The position numbers were made by a program, and so were the translations under genes. 64,000 bases of DNA, from assembly GCA_947589185.1 (NCBI GenBank), contig CANQCK010000001.1, positions 372,001 through 436,000 of the forward strand. Reading direction: 5' to 3'. Within the stretch, counting starts at the first letter, position 1, and each line of letters starts with the position of its first letter. The notes beneath the pieces are model-generated. The model searched no databases, was not told the DNA's origin, and saw nothing but the letters and a program-made list of their open reading frames with translations. Positions 17,056-25,969 of the stretch are shown one piece after another. This DNA comes from an uncultured Clostridia bacterium. Lineage in GTDB: Bacteria; Bacillota; Clostridia; Oscillospirales; Ruminococcaceae.

Positions 17056-18541
17056 AATTCCACTCTGAATCTAATATATTTTTCTCTATAAATTCCTTAG
17101 CTTCGTTTTTCTTTTCAAGCATAATATCAAAATGCTTGATGTACTCCAGCGGAAATTTGTAGTTAAATATTCTCTTTAAATGTCCGTCACTGGCAACCAG
17201 CTTTGTAGACGCTCCTGCCCCCAAAGCAATTATAGACTGATTTTCCTCCATAATATAAATATTATACAAGCTTTCCTTGCCGGTCTTTGACCAGCCTATG
17301 TTTTCTAAATTCTCAAGCATATTTTTCTGTCTGTATAAATAATAAGGATCATATCCGCTCTCTGACAGCCTTTTCGATGCGTAGTCAACCATCTGCTCAG
17401 CCGGATTGTCAATAACTGTATCGCTTCTTCGGTTCAAATCAGCAGCACGCTTTATCGACAGCGTGTGAACCGTCACGTTTTCAGGAGCAAGAGCTATTAT
17501 CTCATCTATTGTTTTCTTGAAACTCTCTACTGTGTCAGTTGGCAAGCCTGCTATTAAATCGGTATTAATTATATTGAACCCGATCTCTTTAGCAAGTTTA
17601 AAACTTTCTACAAACTGCTTCACAGTATGACGTCTGCCTATAGCCTCAAGTACGCTGTCGTTCATAGTCTGAGGATTTATAGAAACTCTGTCTGCACCGA
17701 AAGTCTTAATGATCTCCAGCTTTTCTCTTGTTATGGTGTCTGCTCTTCCTGCTTCTACAGTGTATTCCCGCAAAAATGATAAATCAAAATTTCGGGAAAT
17801 AGTCTTCATTATCTTTTTAAGCTGATGTGCGTCGAGAGAAGTCGGAGTTCCGCCGCCAAAATAAATAGTGTCAAGTCTTAGGCCTTTACTTGAAATTGCA
17901 TCTGCGGTGTAAGCTATCTCATCACAGAGACGGTCAACATACTCTGGAATAAGCCTTATACTGCTCTCTGCCGACTGCGAAACAAACGAACAGTATGAAC
18001 ATCTCGACGGACAAAAAGGTATGGAAATATATAAACTGAAGGATTTACTACTCATATTTTCAAGAGCTCTTTTTTGTGTAAGTGCAGTTTTGTAAGCCAA
18101 ATCTATCTTAGACTTTTCACAAAGAAATCTATCAAAAAGTTCTTTCTCAATTGCCTCTTTTGACATTCCCATGTCAAGCATTTTATTGACACGCTTAACA
18201 GGACGTATACCTGTTAATATCCCCCATTTCGCCGACTTCCCTGTAAGTTCGGTAAGACACATAAATAAAAGTCTGGCAAGTATTATTTCACAGTCGCCCT
18301 CATAGTTATCTGCCGAATTTAAAATACTATTAATTTTATAATTGATTCTTTCACCAATCCTGCAAACAGTGTAAAGATATGTTTTTTGTTTTCCTTTTTT
18401 ACGTCTTATAAAGCAAAAGTCACCGTTGAAGTGTTCAGTCTTTACTTCATAGAAAATATCAAAAAGCGTAGCAGGAATAAACAGCTTAACTACGCTTTCA
18501 AGTTCATATTTAAAATCATTTCCGCTGAAAATCAATGTCAT
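17042..18541 (-). CDS. hemZ: Radical-SAM coproporphyrinogen III dehydrogenase-like protein HemZ
   Basis: 499 residues. The radical-SAM cluster motif lies in SIPFCPSRCSYCSFVS near residue 173 (CxxxCxxC, with a further Cys), followed by LDTIYFGGGTPTSL and INTDLIAGLPTDT, which are typical of HemN/HemZ proteins. The long N-terminal extension is characteristic of HemZ in Firmicutes. Genes of this group are placed in haem or anaerobic metabolism, but the activity of many is unproven. It starts 1 bp after the MBL-hydrolase stop. The order rel, MBL, hemZ is conserved in Firmicutes. Confidence 0.85.
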   Translation of the reverse strand: MTLIFSGNDFKYELESVVKLFIPATLFDIFYEVKTEHFNGDFCFIRRKKGKQKTYLYTVCRIGERINYKINSILNSADNYEGDCEIILARLLFMCLTELTGKSAKWGILTGIRPVKRVNKMLDMGMSKEAIEKELFDRFLCEKSKIDLAYKTALTQKRALENMSSKSFSLYISIPFCPSRCSYCSFVSQSAESSIRLIPEYVDRLCDEIAYTADAISSKGLRLDTIYFGGGTPTSLDAHQLKKIMKTISRNFDLSFLREYTVEAGRADTITREKLEIIKTFGADRVSINPQTMNDSVLEAIGRRHTVKQFVESFKLAKEIGFNIINTDLIAGLPTDTVESFKKTIDEIIALAPENVTVHTLSIKRAADLNRRSDTVIDNPAEQMVDYASKRLSESGYDPYYLYRQKNMLENLENIGWSKTGKESLYNIYIMEENQSIIALGAGASTKLVASDGHLKRIFNYKFPLEYIKHFDIMLEKKNEAKEFIEKNILDSEWNYEKK

Positions 18542-18542
18542 T

Positions 18543-19166
18543 TTACAGTTCCCTCATATAAGGATTAAACGCTTTTTCATCTTCTAAGTTCGTAGGTGTG
18601 CCATGTCCGGAATATACAGTGTAATCAAAATCAATTTCTTTCAGCTTTTTAAGCGAAGTGATAAGCGTTTCAGAATCTCCGTCAACCATATCCGTTCTTC
18701 CAACCGACCTATAAAAAAGAGTATCTCCCGAAAACATTACATCTCCGCATATATAACAAACAGATCCGCTTGTGTGACCCGGAGTTGATATAACCTTTAA
18801 CTTTATCTCGTCCTGCGTTACTATATCTCCGTCTGACAAAATTTTTGCTTCTCTGTAAGGCTTTAAAGGTATTCCCAGATAATTCGACAAGCTGAGATCG
18901 GCGTCATACAGCTTAGCGTTATCCGCACGATTAATATAAACCTCACAGTTTGTTTTTTCAGCCAAATCATATACAGCCCCTGTGTGGTCAATGTGACCAT
19001 GAGTCAGCAAAATCTTTTTTAAGATTAGTCCGTTTAATTTAAGCTGAGAAATAATATAATCCGCATCGTCAGGTGCATCAATTAAGACCGCATTCTTTTT
19101 ATCCGTTTCAACAATATAAGAGTTAGTACCAATTTCACTAAGCGGTTTAAGTTTTATTATTTTCAT
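18543..19166 (-). CDS. MBL-fold hydrolase (glyoxalase II-like, YqgX type)
   Basis: 207 residues with a complete metallo-beta-lactamase metal site: THGHIDHTG, TPGHTSGSVCYI, the bridging aspartate in FSGDTLFYRSVGR, and a late YSGHGTPT histidine. This short form corresponds to the YqgX/glyoxalase-II-like family found next to hemZ and rel in many Firmicutes. The true substrate is uncertain (S-D-lactoylglutathione-type thioesters or related). The gene is in line with rel upstream (190-bp gap) and hemZ downstream (1 bp). Confidence 0.85.
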   Translation of the reverse strand: MKIIKLKPLSEIGTNSYIVETDKKNAVLIDAPDDADYIISQLKLNGLILKKILLTHGHIDHTGAVYDLAEKTNCEVYINRADNAKLYDADLSLSNYLGIPLKPYREAKILSDGDIVTQDEIKLKVISTPGHTSGSVCYICGDVMFSGDTLFYRSVGRTDMVDGDSETLITSLKKLKEIDFDYTVYSGHGTPTNLEDEKAFNPYMREL

Positions 19167-19356
19167 TATCGAAACTTTCTCCTTTTTTGTTAATTATAAT
19201 ATCAATTTTTCAAAACGCAGCAGTAACACTATAACAAATACTCAAAAACTCTCGGTAAATCTTTGAAACTCTTATCTTTGATAAAGCCTGCCGTTATGCT
19301 ATGTTTCACATTAATAAAAATTATAATAGGCAGCAGAGGATGCAACATCACTGTTG

Positions 19357-21552
19357 CTATTTTCCTGTTCTGTCAACTGAAATAACACTGTCGATTTTCA
19401 AAAGCCGTGTAATTACATTGTCAAGCTGCTCCTTGCCCGCAACGCTGATAGTCACAATTACATTTGCATTTCCGTTTTTTAGTTCTCTTGCAACAGCCTC
19501 GTGCATAGGTATCTTAATTGCCGCCAGGACGTTTGAAATATCAGCAAGCAGACCTATTCTGTTATGAGCAACCACATCAAGAATAGCCCTAAAATAAGCA
19601 GTGTTTCTATCCTCAGCCCAATGTACGGCAACCCATCTCTGACTGTTTTCATTTCCCTTAATCTGATTTAAAAAGTTAATACAGTCTCTTTTGTGAACCG
19701 AAATACCATGACCCTTTGTTATAAAACCTATTATATCGTCTCCCGGGAGCGGAGAACAGCAGGCTGCAAACTTAACAAGACAATCGCCTATCCCGTCTAC
19801 AATAATTCCGGAAGAATTGCTCTTGCCTGAACTAACAGAAACATCAATGTCAGGTTCTTCAATATTGGTATTCTTTTCGTATTTTTTTGTATATTCATCT
19901 TTTAATCTTCTGATAACCTTGTGAAGTTGAACCCCTCCGTATCCGATCGCAGCATAAAAGCTGTCCAGACTATCGCAGTTATGACGCTTCATATCAGCGG
20001 CAAGAAACTCCTCTAAATCGTTCTCAGGAATATGAATGAAGTTACGCTTAAACTCACGTTCAAGCTCCGCCTTACCCTCGGCAATGTTCTCCTCCCGACG
20101 TTCTTTCTTAAACCATGAGCGGATTTTTGACTTTGCCTGATTTGTCTTTGCAATGTCAAGCCATGACCTGCTGGGACCGTGATTTTCATTGCTGGTGGTC
20201 AAAATCTCTATGATTTCGCCCGTCTGGATCTTATGGTCAATGGAAACCATTTTATTGTCAGCCTTAGCACCTATCATTTTGTGCCCCACCTGAGTATGAA
20301 TAGCATAAGCAAAGTCGATTACTGTGGAATCAATCGGGAGCGAAATCATATCGCCTTTTGGAGTGTATGCAAATACGTCCTCAGGAGCAAGGTCGCTTTT
20401 TATTGTTCTGACTATCTCCTCAACATCGTCGGCTTCCTTTTGAGCCTCGAGAATCTTTCTTATCCACGCAAGACGTTCATCATTCTTGTCTTTTTTTGTG
20501 ATTCCCTCTTTGTATTTCCAGTGTGCAGCAATTCCGTATTCTGCTGTATGATGCATATCCCACGTTCTTATCTGAACCTCAAAGGGTATACCCTCACGAC
20601 CTATAACAGTCGTATGAAGAGACTGATACATATTAGGCTTAGGCGTTGAAATGTAATCCTTAAACCTGTTCGGTATAGGATTGAACATCTCGTGAATTAT
20701 TCCCAAAATTCCATAACATTCGGCAACTGTGTTTACAATAATTCTTACTGCGTACTTATCATATATCTGGTCAATATCCTTTCCGTCACGGAAAATCTTT
20801 TTATATATACCATAGTTGCTTTTTACTCTTCCTTCAATTTCAGGAACCGGATCAAAATCCTGTTTAAGCCTTTCTCTTATTCTGTCCTTTATCTTTTCAA
20901 TAAGCTCTATTCGCTTTTCCTTACGCATATTCATCTGCTTATCGATCTCTTCATATGCGTATGGGTCAAGATACTGGAATGACAAGTCCTCTATTTCCTC
21001 TTTTATTGACTGTATTCCCAGTCTATGAGCAATGGGAGCATAGATATTCATAGTCTCAAGAGCGGTGGTTCTTCTCTTAGCGTCGGTTCTGTATTGCAGA
21101 GTTCTCATATTGTGAAGTCTGTCGCAAAGCTTTATGATAATAACTCTCAAATCCTGACTTGTAGCCAGTATTATCTTTCTTACATTCTCAGCCTGCTGTT
21201 CCTCTCTTGTCGCAAGAGGAATTTTTCTAAGCTTTGTAAGTCCGTCAACAAGCATAGCAACATCAGAACCCAGCTCGTTTCTCACCTGCTCAATCGTGAA
21301 ATCTGTATCCTCCACCACATCGTGCAAAAGTGCAGCTGCAATAGAATCGGTATCCATTCCAAGATCTATTGCTATAAGAGCAACCGCTATTGGATGTGTA
21401 ATATACGGCTCGCCAGAATCACGGGTCTGCCCCTCGTGCTTTTTCTCTGCAAGCTCATATGCACGGGTGATTTTATCAAGATCGTACTTTTTATCCTCAC
21501 TGGTTATTTTCTCTATCAGCAGATCAATTGAATAGTTTTTTGAATTTGCCAT
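19357..21552 (-). CDS. rel: Bifunctional (p)ppGpp synthetase/hydrolase (Rel)
   Basis: 731 residues, full length for a long RSH protein. N-terminal HD hydrolase: ITHPIAVALIAIDLGMD and LLHDVVEDTD with intact histidine and aspartates. The synthetase domain has YDKYAVRIIV and ISTPKPNMYQSLHTTVIG. Then the TGS domain (VFAYTPKGDMISLPIDSTV), a zinc-finger-like segment around KFAACCSPLPGDDIIGFIT and a C-terminal ACT domain (ILDVVAHNRIGLLADISNV). It makes and degrades the stringent-response alarmone. It lies 21 bp after recJ; the apt gene often found between them in other Firmicutes is absent here. Confidence 0.93.
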   Translation of the reverse strand: MANSKNYSIDLLIEKITSEDKKYDLDKITRAYELAEKKHEGQTRDSGEPYITHPIAVALIAIDLGMDTDSIAAALLHDVVEDTDFTIEQVRNELGSDVAMLVDGLTKLRKIPLATREEQQAENVRKIILATSQDLRVIIIKLCDRLHNMRTLQYRTDAKRRTTALETMNIYAPIAHRLGIQSIKEEIEDLSFQYLDPYAYEEIDKQMNMRKEKRIELIEKIKDRIRERLKQDFDPVPEIEGRVKSNYGIYKKIFRDGKDIDQIYDKYAVRIIVNTVAECYGILGIIHEMFNPIPNRFKDYISTPKPNMYQSLHTTVIGREGIPFEVQIRTWDMHHTAEYGIAAHWKYKEGITKKDKNDERLAWIRKILEAQKEADDVEEIVRTIKSDLAPEDVFAYTPKGDMISLPIDSTVIDFAYAIHTQVGHKMIGAKADNKMVSIDHKIQTGEIIEILTTSNENHGPSRSWLDIAKTNQAKSKIRSWFKKERREENIAEGKAELEREFKRNFIHIPENDLEEFLAADMKRHNCDSLDSFYAAIGYGGVQLHKVIRRLKDEYTKKYEKNTNIEEPDIDVSVSSGKSNSSGIIVDGIGDCLVKFAACCSPLPGDDIIGFITKGHGISVHKRDCINFLNQIKGNENSQRWVAVHWAEDRNTAYFRAILDVVAHNRIGLLADISNVLAAIKIPMHEAVARELKNGNANVIVTISVAGKEQLDNVITRLLKIDSVISVDRTGK

Positions 21553-21573
21553 AATAACTTCAGTCCTTGTTCC

Positions 21574-23589
21574 TTATAAAGAATATATATTTTTTAAAAC
21601 CGTTGACTTAGAAAGATCAACCCTCTTTGAAACCTCAACCATATGTACCTCTTGTCTTGACGCTATAAGCTTTATCAAGCCCATCTCATTAAAAGCGTCT
21701 AAGGCTATACGCAGCTTAAAATAATTCATCGACTGAGAATTGAACTTCATAAACAGCTTATCTATTGAAACACGTTTTACAGCCATTATATACTTATAAA
21801 TTCTGACAAGCTCATCTCTTGTCGGCTTAACACGGTGAATAACATTCTGAGGTACTGATTCGCCACGTTTATACGCCTCATAGCATGACTTAGCCGCAAA
21901 ATACTTTTTCCCCGAAATCCCGTGATTTCTGAAATCAACAACTCTTAACGAAAGCTGTTTCTCCCCCTTATACTCGTTGACCTCCATATTGACAAGCATA
22001 TCAATCTTATCTCCGACATTAAACGAAAGAGCTTCAGGAGGTCTTGAAAAGAAAAGTGCTGTCCGGCAAACTCCGTCATACACAAACTCAATTTTTGTAT
22101 GTTTTCCCTGCGACAGCGGTATAATCTTTCTCACGACCGCTCCGATAACAGCGAATACCGGCATTTTATTATCCTCACCAAACGGCTCGAGAATACTCAG
22201 ACTTTCCGCCATAGCTATATCAAAATCCTTAGCTTCAAGAAGTTTGTCAGCATTTATTATCATTCCGCTTAATTTGTCGCATTTACCGGCAAATTCCGAT
22301 ACCTTTTCTATAAACTGAGGAATTTCATCTGCCTTTATCGTAAGTCCTCCTGCGAAGTTATGTCCTCCAAACCTAATCAAAGTATCCTTGCAGTATCTAA
22401 GGCACTTATATACGTTAAACCCTTCAAAGCTCCGTGCTGAACCCCTGCCTATTCCGTTATCATCTACGGAAATTATAAAATTAGGCTTTCCGTAAAGTTC
22501 CATTATCTTCGCAGAAATTATACCTATTACTCCGTGGTGCCAGCCCTTACCGCTTATTACCAGCACCCTTTGATTTAATATTTCTGGATTTCCATCTATA
22601 TATTCAAAAATATCCCTTAAAATCAAAAGCTCAGTTTCTTTTCTGCGATTATTAAGCATCAAAAGATTATCTATATCGAATTTTGCACTTTCATCTTCCG
22701 AGAGCAAAGCATCAACAGCAGTTGATGCAGAACCGAATCTCCCTGCTGCATTTATTTTCGGTGCAATTGCGAACGCTACAGAGTTTGAAGTCACTCTGCT
22801 CTTATTTATCCCGCACTTTTCAAGCAGATACAGCAAAGCGTAATTCTCACTGTTTTCAAACATATCCAATCCGTTTTTAACAAGAGTTCTGTTTTCGCCC
22901 CTAAGCGGAACAATATCAGCAATAGTTCCCACCGCAGCAAGGTCGGAAAACTGCTCTGAAACAATAGAGTAATCTCCGTCCAGTGCCGCACATAGCTTGA
23001 AGGTCACTCCAACTCCCGCTAGATCCTTAAACACAGACGGGCAATCCTCACGGTGAGGATCGACAACAGCGTCTGCCAAGGGAAGTTCATCGCCCGGCTG
23101 ATGATGATCTGTGATAACCAGCTTTATACCAAGTTCATTTATATATTCTGCCTCTTCAATTGCGAGAATTCCGTTATCAACAGTAATTATAAGAGACACT
23201 CCCTGCTCTTTCAGACTGTCTACTGCTTTTTTATTTATTCCGTAACCCTCATCACGATGCGGAATGTAATACATAACGTTTGCGCCGCTGAAATCAAGAT
23301 ATTTTACCAAAATAGCGGTCGAAGTTACACCGTCACAATCGTAATCTCCGTAAACACAAATTAGTTCGCCGCTGTTTATTGCCCGGGAAATTACCTCTAC
23401 TGCCTGAGGCATATCTTTCAGCGTCATCGGGTCTGAAAGCTCGTCATTATTGAAAAAATCAACGAGCATTTCCATATTGTCATATCCTCTTGACACCAAA
23501 ACTTCAGCACAAAGCGATGTTAAATCACTTTTTCTCAAAATATCATTAACCTTCAAAGGATCAGGCTTTTTAATTTCCCAGCACTTCAT
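21574..23589 (-). CDS. recJ: Single-stranded-DNA-specific exonuclease RecJ
   Basis: 671 residues. DHH-family motifs are intact: ICVYGDYDCDGVTSTAILV (motif I), LIITVDNG, VITDHHQPGDELPLADAVV (DHH), and APKINAAGRFGSASTAVD. The DHHA1 domain follows with GWHHGVIGIISAKI and RFGGHNFAGGLTI, then an OB-fold and a C-terminal winged-helix-like tail. RecJ degrades single-stranded DNA 5' to 3' in recombination and repair. It is the first gene of the run, with its own promoter at 23,621-23,649, and is divergent from hpt. Confidence 0.93.
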   Translation of the reverse strand: MKCWEIKKPDPLKVNDILRKSDLTSLCAEVLVSRGYDNMEMLVDFFNNDELSDPMTLKDMPQAVEVISRAINSGELICVYGDYDCDGVTSTAILVKYLDFSGANVMYYIPHRDEGYGINKKAVDSLKEQGVSLIITVDNGILAIEEAEYINELGIKLVITDHHQPGDELPLADAVVDPHREDCPSVFKDLAGVGVTFKLCAALDGDYSIVSEQFSDLAAVGTIADIVPLRGENRTLVKNGLDMFENSENYALLYLLEKCGINKSRVTSNSVAFAIAPKINAAGRFGSASTAVDALLSEDESAKFDIDNLLMLNNRRKETELLILRDIFEYIDGNPEILNQRVLVISGKGWHHGVIGIISAKIMELYGKPNFIISVDDNGIGRGSARSFEGFNVYKCLRYCKDTLIRFGGHNFAGGLTIKADEIPQFIEKVSEFAGKCDKLSGMIINADKLLEAKDFDIAMAESLSILEPFGEDNKMPVFAVIGAVVRKIIPLSQGKHTKIEFVYDGVCRTALFFSRPPEALSFNVGDKIDMLVNMEVNEYKGEKQLSLRVVDFRNHGISGKKYFAAKSCYEAYKRGESVPQNVIHRVKPTRDELVRIYKYIMAVKRVSIDKLFMKFNSQSMNYFKLRIALDAFNEMGLIKLIASRQEVHMVEVSKRVDLSKSTVLKNIYSL

Positions 23590-23620
23590 ACAACTTTCCT
23601 TTCAGTGTTATTAACAATTT

Positions 23621-23649
23621 ATTATATCACTATTTTTAGCCAATTTCAA
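23621..23649 (-). promoter_or_regulatory. Sigma-A-type promoter of the recJ-rel-hemZ operon
   Basis: Minus-strand TTGAAA, 17-bp spacer, TATAAT, ending about 30 bp before the recJ start. Confidence 0.7.
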
Positions 23650-23791
23650 TATCTATTGATAAGCTAGTCTTAACAAAAACACAAAAACTATTTTATTTTT
23701 CTTAATCTTAAACACAGATAAACCCCAACTTACTGCTTGACATATTTTTGTACGCTTTTATAAATAAGCAAACAGAACCAGTTTATTATAA

Positions 23792-23820
23792 TTGACTATA
23801 TACGACAATTATGATATATT
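23792..23820 (+). promoter_or_regulatory. Sigma-A-type promoter of hpt
   Basis: TTGACT, 17-bp spacer, TATATT, about 60 bp upstream of the hpt start codon. Confidence 0.65.
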
Positions 23821-23882
23821 ATAAATACCTAAATTTAGTACGTATCAGAGAAAGTAAATTAAAATGATTAGAGGTTAGTAAT

Positions 23883-24440
23883 ATGGAGTATGAAAGCATT
23901 GACGAATTTCGCGGAAAAATCAAACGCATAATTATTTCCGAAGAGGAAATAAAGGCAGCAGTAAAAAAAGCGGGAGAAATGATAAACTCGTCATACGACG
24001 GCAGACCGATACTGCTTGTAAGCATACTGAAAGGCTCATTCATATTTCTATCAGACTTGTGCCGAGAAATAAACGTACCATGCGAAATAGGTTTTATGGC
24101 AGCCAAGAGCTATTATGAAGGAACTCAATCATCGGGAATTGTCAAAATAACAATGGATATACAGCAGGACGTAAGCAAATACCATGTAATCATTGTAGAA
24201 GATATTGTTGACACCGGAAGGACGCTGAAAGATGTAGCTAAGCTTATCAAGTCAAGAAAACCGATTTCCTTTAAGGTAATTACTTTACTGGACAAGCCTG
24301 ACAGAAGGATTGTAGATTTTAAGGTTGACTATTCTCTGTTCACAATCCCCGACCTGTTTGTAATTGGTTACGGTTTGGATTGCGGAGAATATTTTAGAAA
24401 TCTTCCGTACATAGCTGAATTTTCAGAAAATGGGGTGTAG
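23883..24440 (+). CDS. hpt: Hypoxanthine phosphoribosyltransferase
   Basis: 185 residues, normal for the family. The PRPP-binding loop reads VIIVEDIVDTGRTLKDV, and the preceding ILLVSILKGSFIFLSDL is the usual HPRT core. The family-typical C-terminal DLFVIGYGLDCGEYFRNLPYI binds the purine. The enzyme salvages hypoxanthine and guanine to IMP and GMP. A ribosome-binding site GAGG precedes the ATG. A decayed purine-permease gene follows directly, which suggests that the two once formed a salvage operon. Confidence 0.93.
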   Translation: MEYESIDEFRGKIKRIIISEEEIKAAVKKAGEMINSSYDGRPILLVSILKGSFIFLSDLCREINVPCEIGFMAAKSYYEGTQSSGIVKITMDIQQDVSKYHVIIVEDIVDTGRTLKDVAKLIKSRKPISFKVITLLDKPDRRIVDFKVDYSLFTIPDLFVIGYGLDCGEYFRNLPYIAEFSENGV

Positions 24441-24446
24441 AAAATT

Positions 24447-24727
24447 TTAGAAAAGATATTTAAGCTCAAGCAAAACAATACAAACGTAAAAACGGAAATT
24501 GCCGCAGATATTACGACGTTTATGACAATGGCGTATATTCTGGCAGTAAACCCGAGCGTTTTATCCGATACGGGGCAATGCCTTTGTTCTACAGCATTTC
24601 GGAAGGTATATCAATCGGAGTTATTTCGTATGTTCTTATCAATCTTATCTGCGGTAAGAGAAAAGAAATTAATCCGCTTATGTATATTCTAGCCGTACTG
24701 TTTATTTTAAAATATATTTTCCTGTAA
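24447..24727 (+). pseudogene. NCS2-family purine permease remnant with a large internal deletion
   Basis: A frame from 24447 reads LEKIFKLKQNNTNVKTEIAA and then DITTFMTMAYILAVNPSVLS, the N-terminus of AzgA/PbuG-type guanine-hypoxanthine permeases. After GATACGGGG the reading continues one base out of frame as AMPLFYSISEGISIGVISYV, NLICGKRKEINPLMYIL and a final KYIFL before TAA at 24725, which is the C-terminus of the same family. About 1 kb of central coding sequence is missing. The start codon is also unclear (TTA at 24447). It follows hpt by 6 bp. Confidence 0.8.
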
Positions 24728-24819
24728 TTTCAATTAAATAAGATTTCTCCACGAAAGGTTGAACATTTCTTTTTTGCGAACAATAAAAAGTAATGCGGCT
24801 ATTCTGGGAAATTAATTAT

Positions 24820-24860
24820 AAAAGCACATAGATTTTTTTACTTCTATGTGCTTTATTTTT
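24820..24860. terminator. Intrinsic terminator after the permease remnant
   Basis: AAAGCACATAGA / CTATGTGCTTT hairpin followed by TATTTTT on the plus strand; the A-rich 5' flank would also give a U run on the minus strand. Confidence 0.75.
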
Positions 24861-24953
24861 GTAATTAAAATATGATACAACTTAAATTTTCTGTGTAAAA
24901 CAAAATCCACGCACTATATCAAGTACGCGGACTGGTTACAACAACAATGTTGC

Positions 24954-25040
24954 TGGTGCCGGTGACCGGGGTCGAACCGGTACGGTGTCTCCACCACTGG
25001 ATTTTGAGTCCAGCACGTCTGCCAATTCCATCACACCGGC
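24954..25040 (-). tRNA. tRNA-Leu (anticodon CAA)
   Basis: 87 nt on the minus strand with acceptor GCCGGTG / CACCGGC, a long variable arm typical of class II tRNA, T-loop GGTTCGACCCC and an encoded 3' CCA. The anticodon loop CTCAAAA gives CAA, reading UUG. It sits downstream of the fumarase gene on the same strand. Confidence 0.93.
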
Positions 25041-25126
25041 AAAACACTACTAAATATTTTATCATAACAGCAGTATTTTGTCAACAACTTTTCAATAAAT
25101 TATTCGACGAAAATGCAGTCAAAATT

Positions 25127-25969
25127 TTAAATTATAATCTCAGCATGTCTCGTAACGTGACAGCCTATGTTCACAGACACAGGAAGTCCGGCAATATGCG
25201 TAGGAGCCTGCTCAATGTTGACCGCCAAAGCTGTTACAGTACCGCCAAAACCCTGAGGACCTATGCCCAATTTATTTATTTTATCTAGCATTTTCTTTTC
25301 TAAATCTGCATATAGAGCTTTTGGATTTCTTATTGAAACCGGTCTGCATAGAGCCTTTTTAGCGTTATATGCACAGCTTTCAAAGTCTCCTCCTATACCA
25401 ACGCCCACTACAATCGGAGGGCAAGGATTAGAACCTGCATGAGCTACAGTATCTACAACGAAATCCATTATCTCATCATGCGTAGCAGAAGGCGTCATCA
25501 TTTTCAATGCAGACATATTTTCACTTCCAAAGCCTTTCGGAGCAACCATAATCTTAACTTTGTCACCGTCAACTATTTTAGTATGTATAACCGCAGGAGT
25601 GTTGTCGTTAGTGTTCACACGCTCAAGAGGATCATATACTATAGACTTTCTCAGATAACCGTCTGTATAACCTTTTGCAACACCTCTGTTGATTGCCTCA
25701 TATAGACCTCCGTCTATAAAATGAACGTCCTGCCCTACCTCTAAGAATATAACTGCCATTCCCGTATCCTGACAAATAGGAATTATTTCATCTCTGGCTA
25801 CGTTTATATTGTTAATTATATCAGAAAAAACATTTCTTCCGACTTCCGACTTTTCCTCATTTGCTCTGCACTTTATACAGTCTTCCAAATCCTTTGGAAG
25901 ATTAAGATTCGCCTTTATGCAAAGCTCTGAAACCTTTTGCTCAATTTCCTTTACGCTTATCTCTCTCAT
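25127..25969 (-). CDS. Class I fumarate hydratase, alpha subunit (FumA-N type)
   Basis: 280 residues, the normal size of the separate alpha subunit of two-subunit, iron-sulfur fumarases and tartrate dehydratases. Cluster-ligand regions are visible: [33 protein letters not shown] and [13 protein letters not shown]. These enzymes hydrate fumarate to malate with a 4Fe-4S cluster shared with the beta subunit. The beta gene, usually directly downstream, is not here: tRNA-Leu follows instead. The gene starts 1 bp after the stop of the amidohydrolase gene, so the two share a transcript. Confidence 0.88.
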   Translation of the reverse strand: MREISVKEIEQKVSELCIKANLNLPKDLEDCIKCRANEEKSEVGRNVFSDIINNINVARDEIIPICQDTGMAVIFLEVGQDVHFIDGGLYEAINRGVAKGYTDGYLRKSIVYDPLERVNTNDNTPAVIHTKIVDGDKVKIMVAPKGFGSENMSALKMMTPSATHDEIMDFVVDTVAHAGSNPCPPIVVGVGIGGDFESCAYNAKKALCRPVSIRNPKALYADLEKKMLDKINKLGIGPQGFGGTVTALAVNIEQAPTHIAGLPVSVNIGCHVTRHAEIII

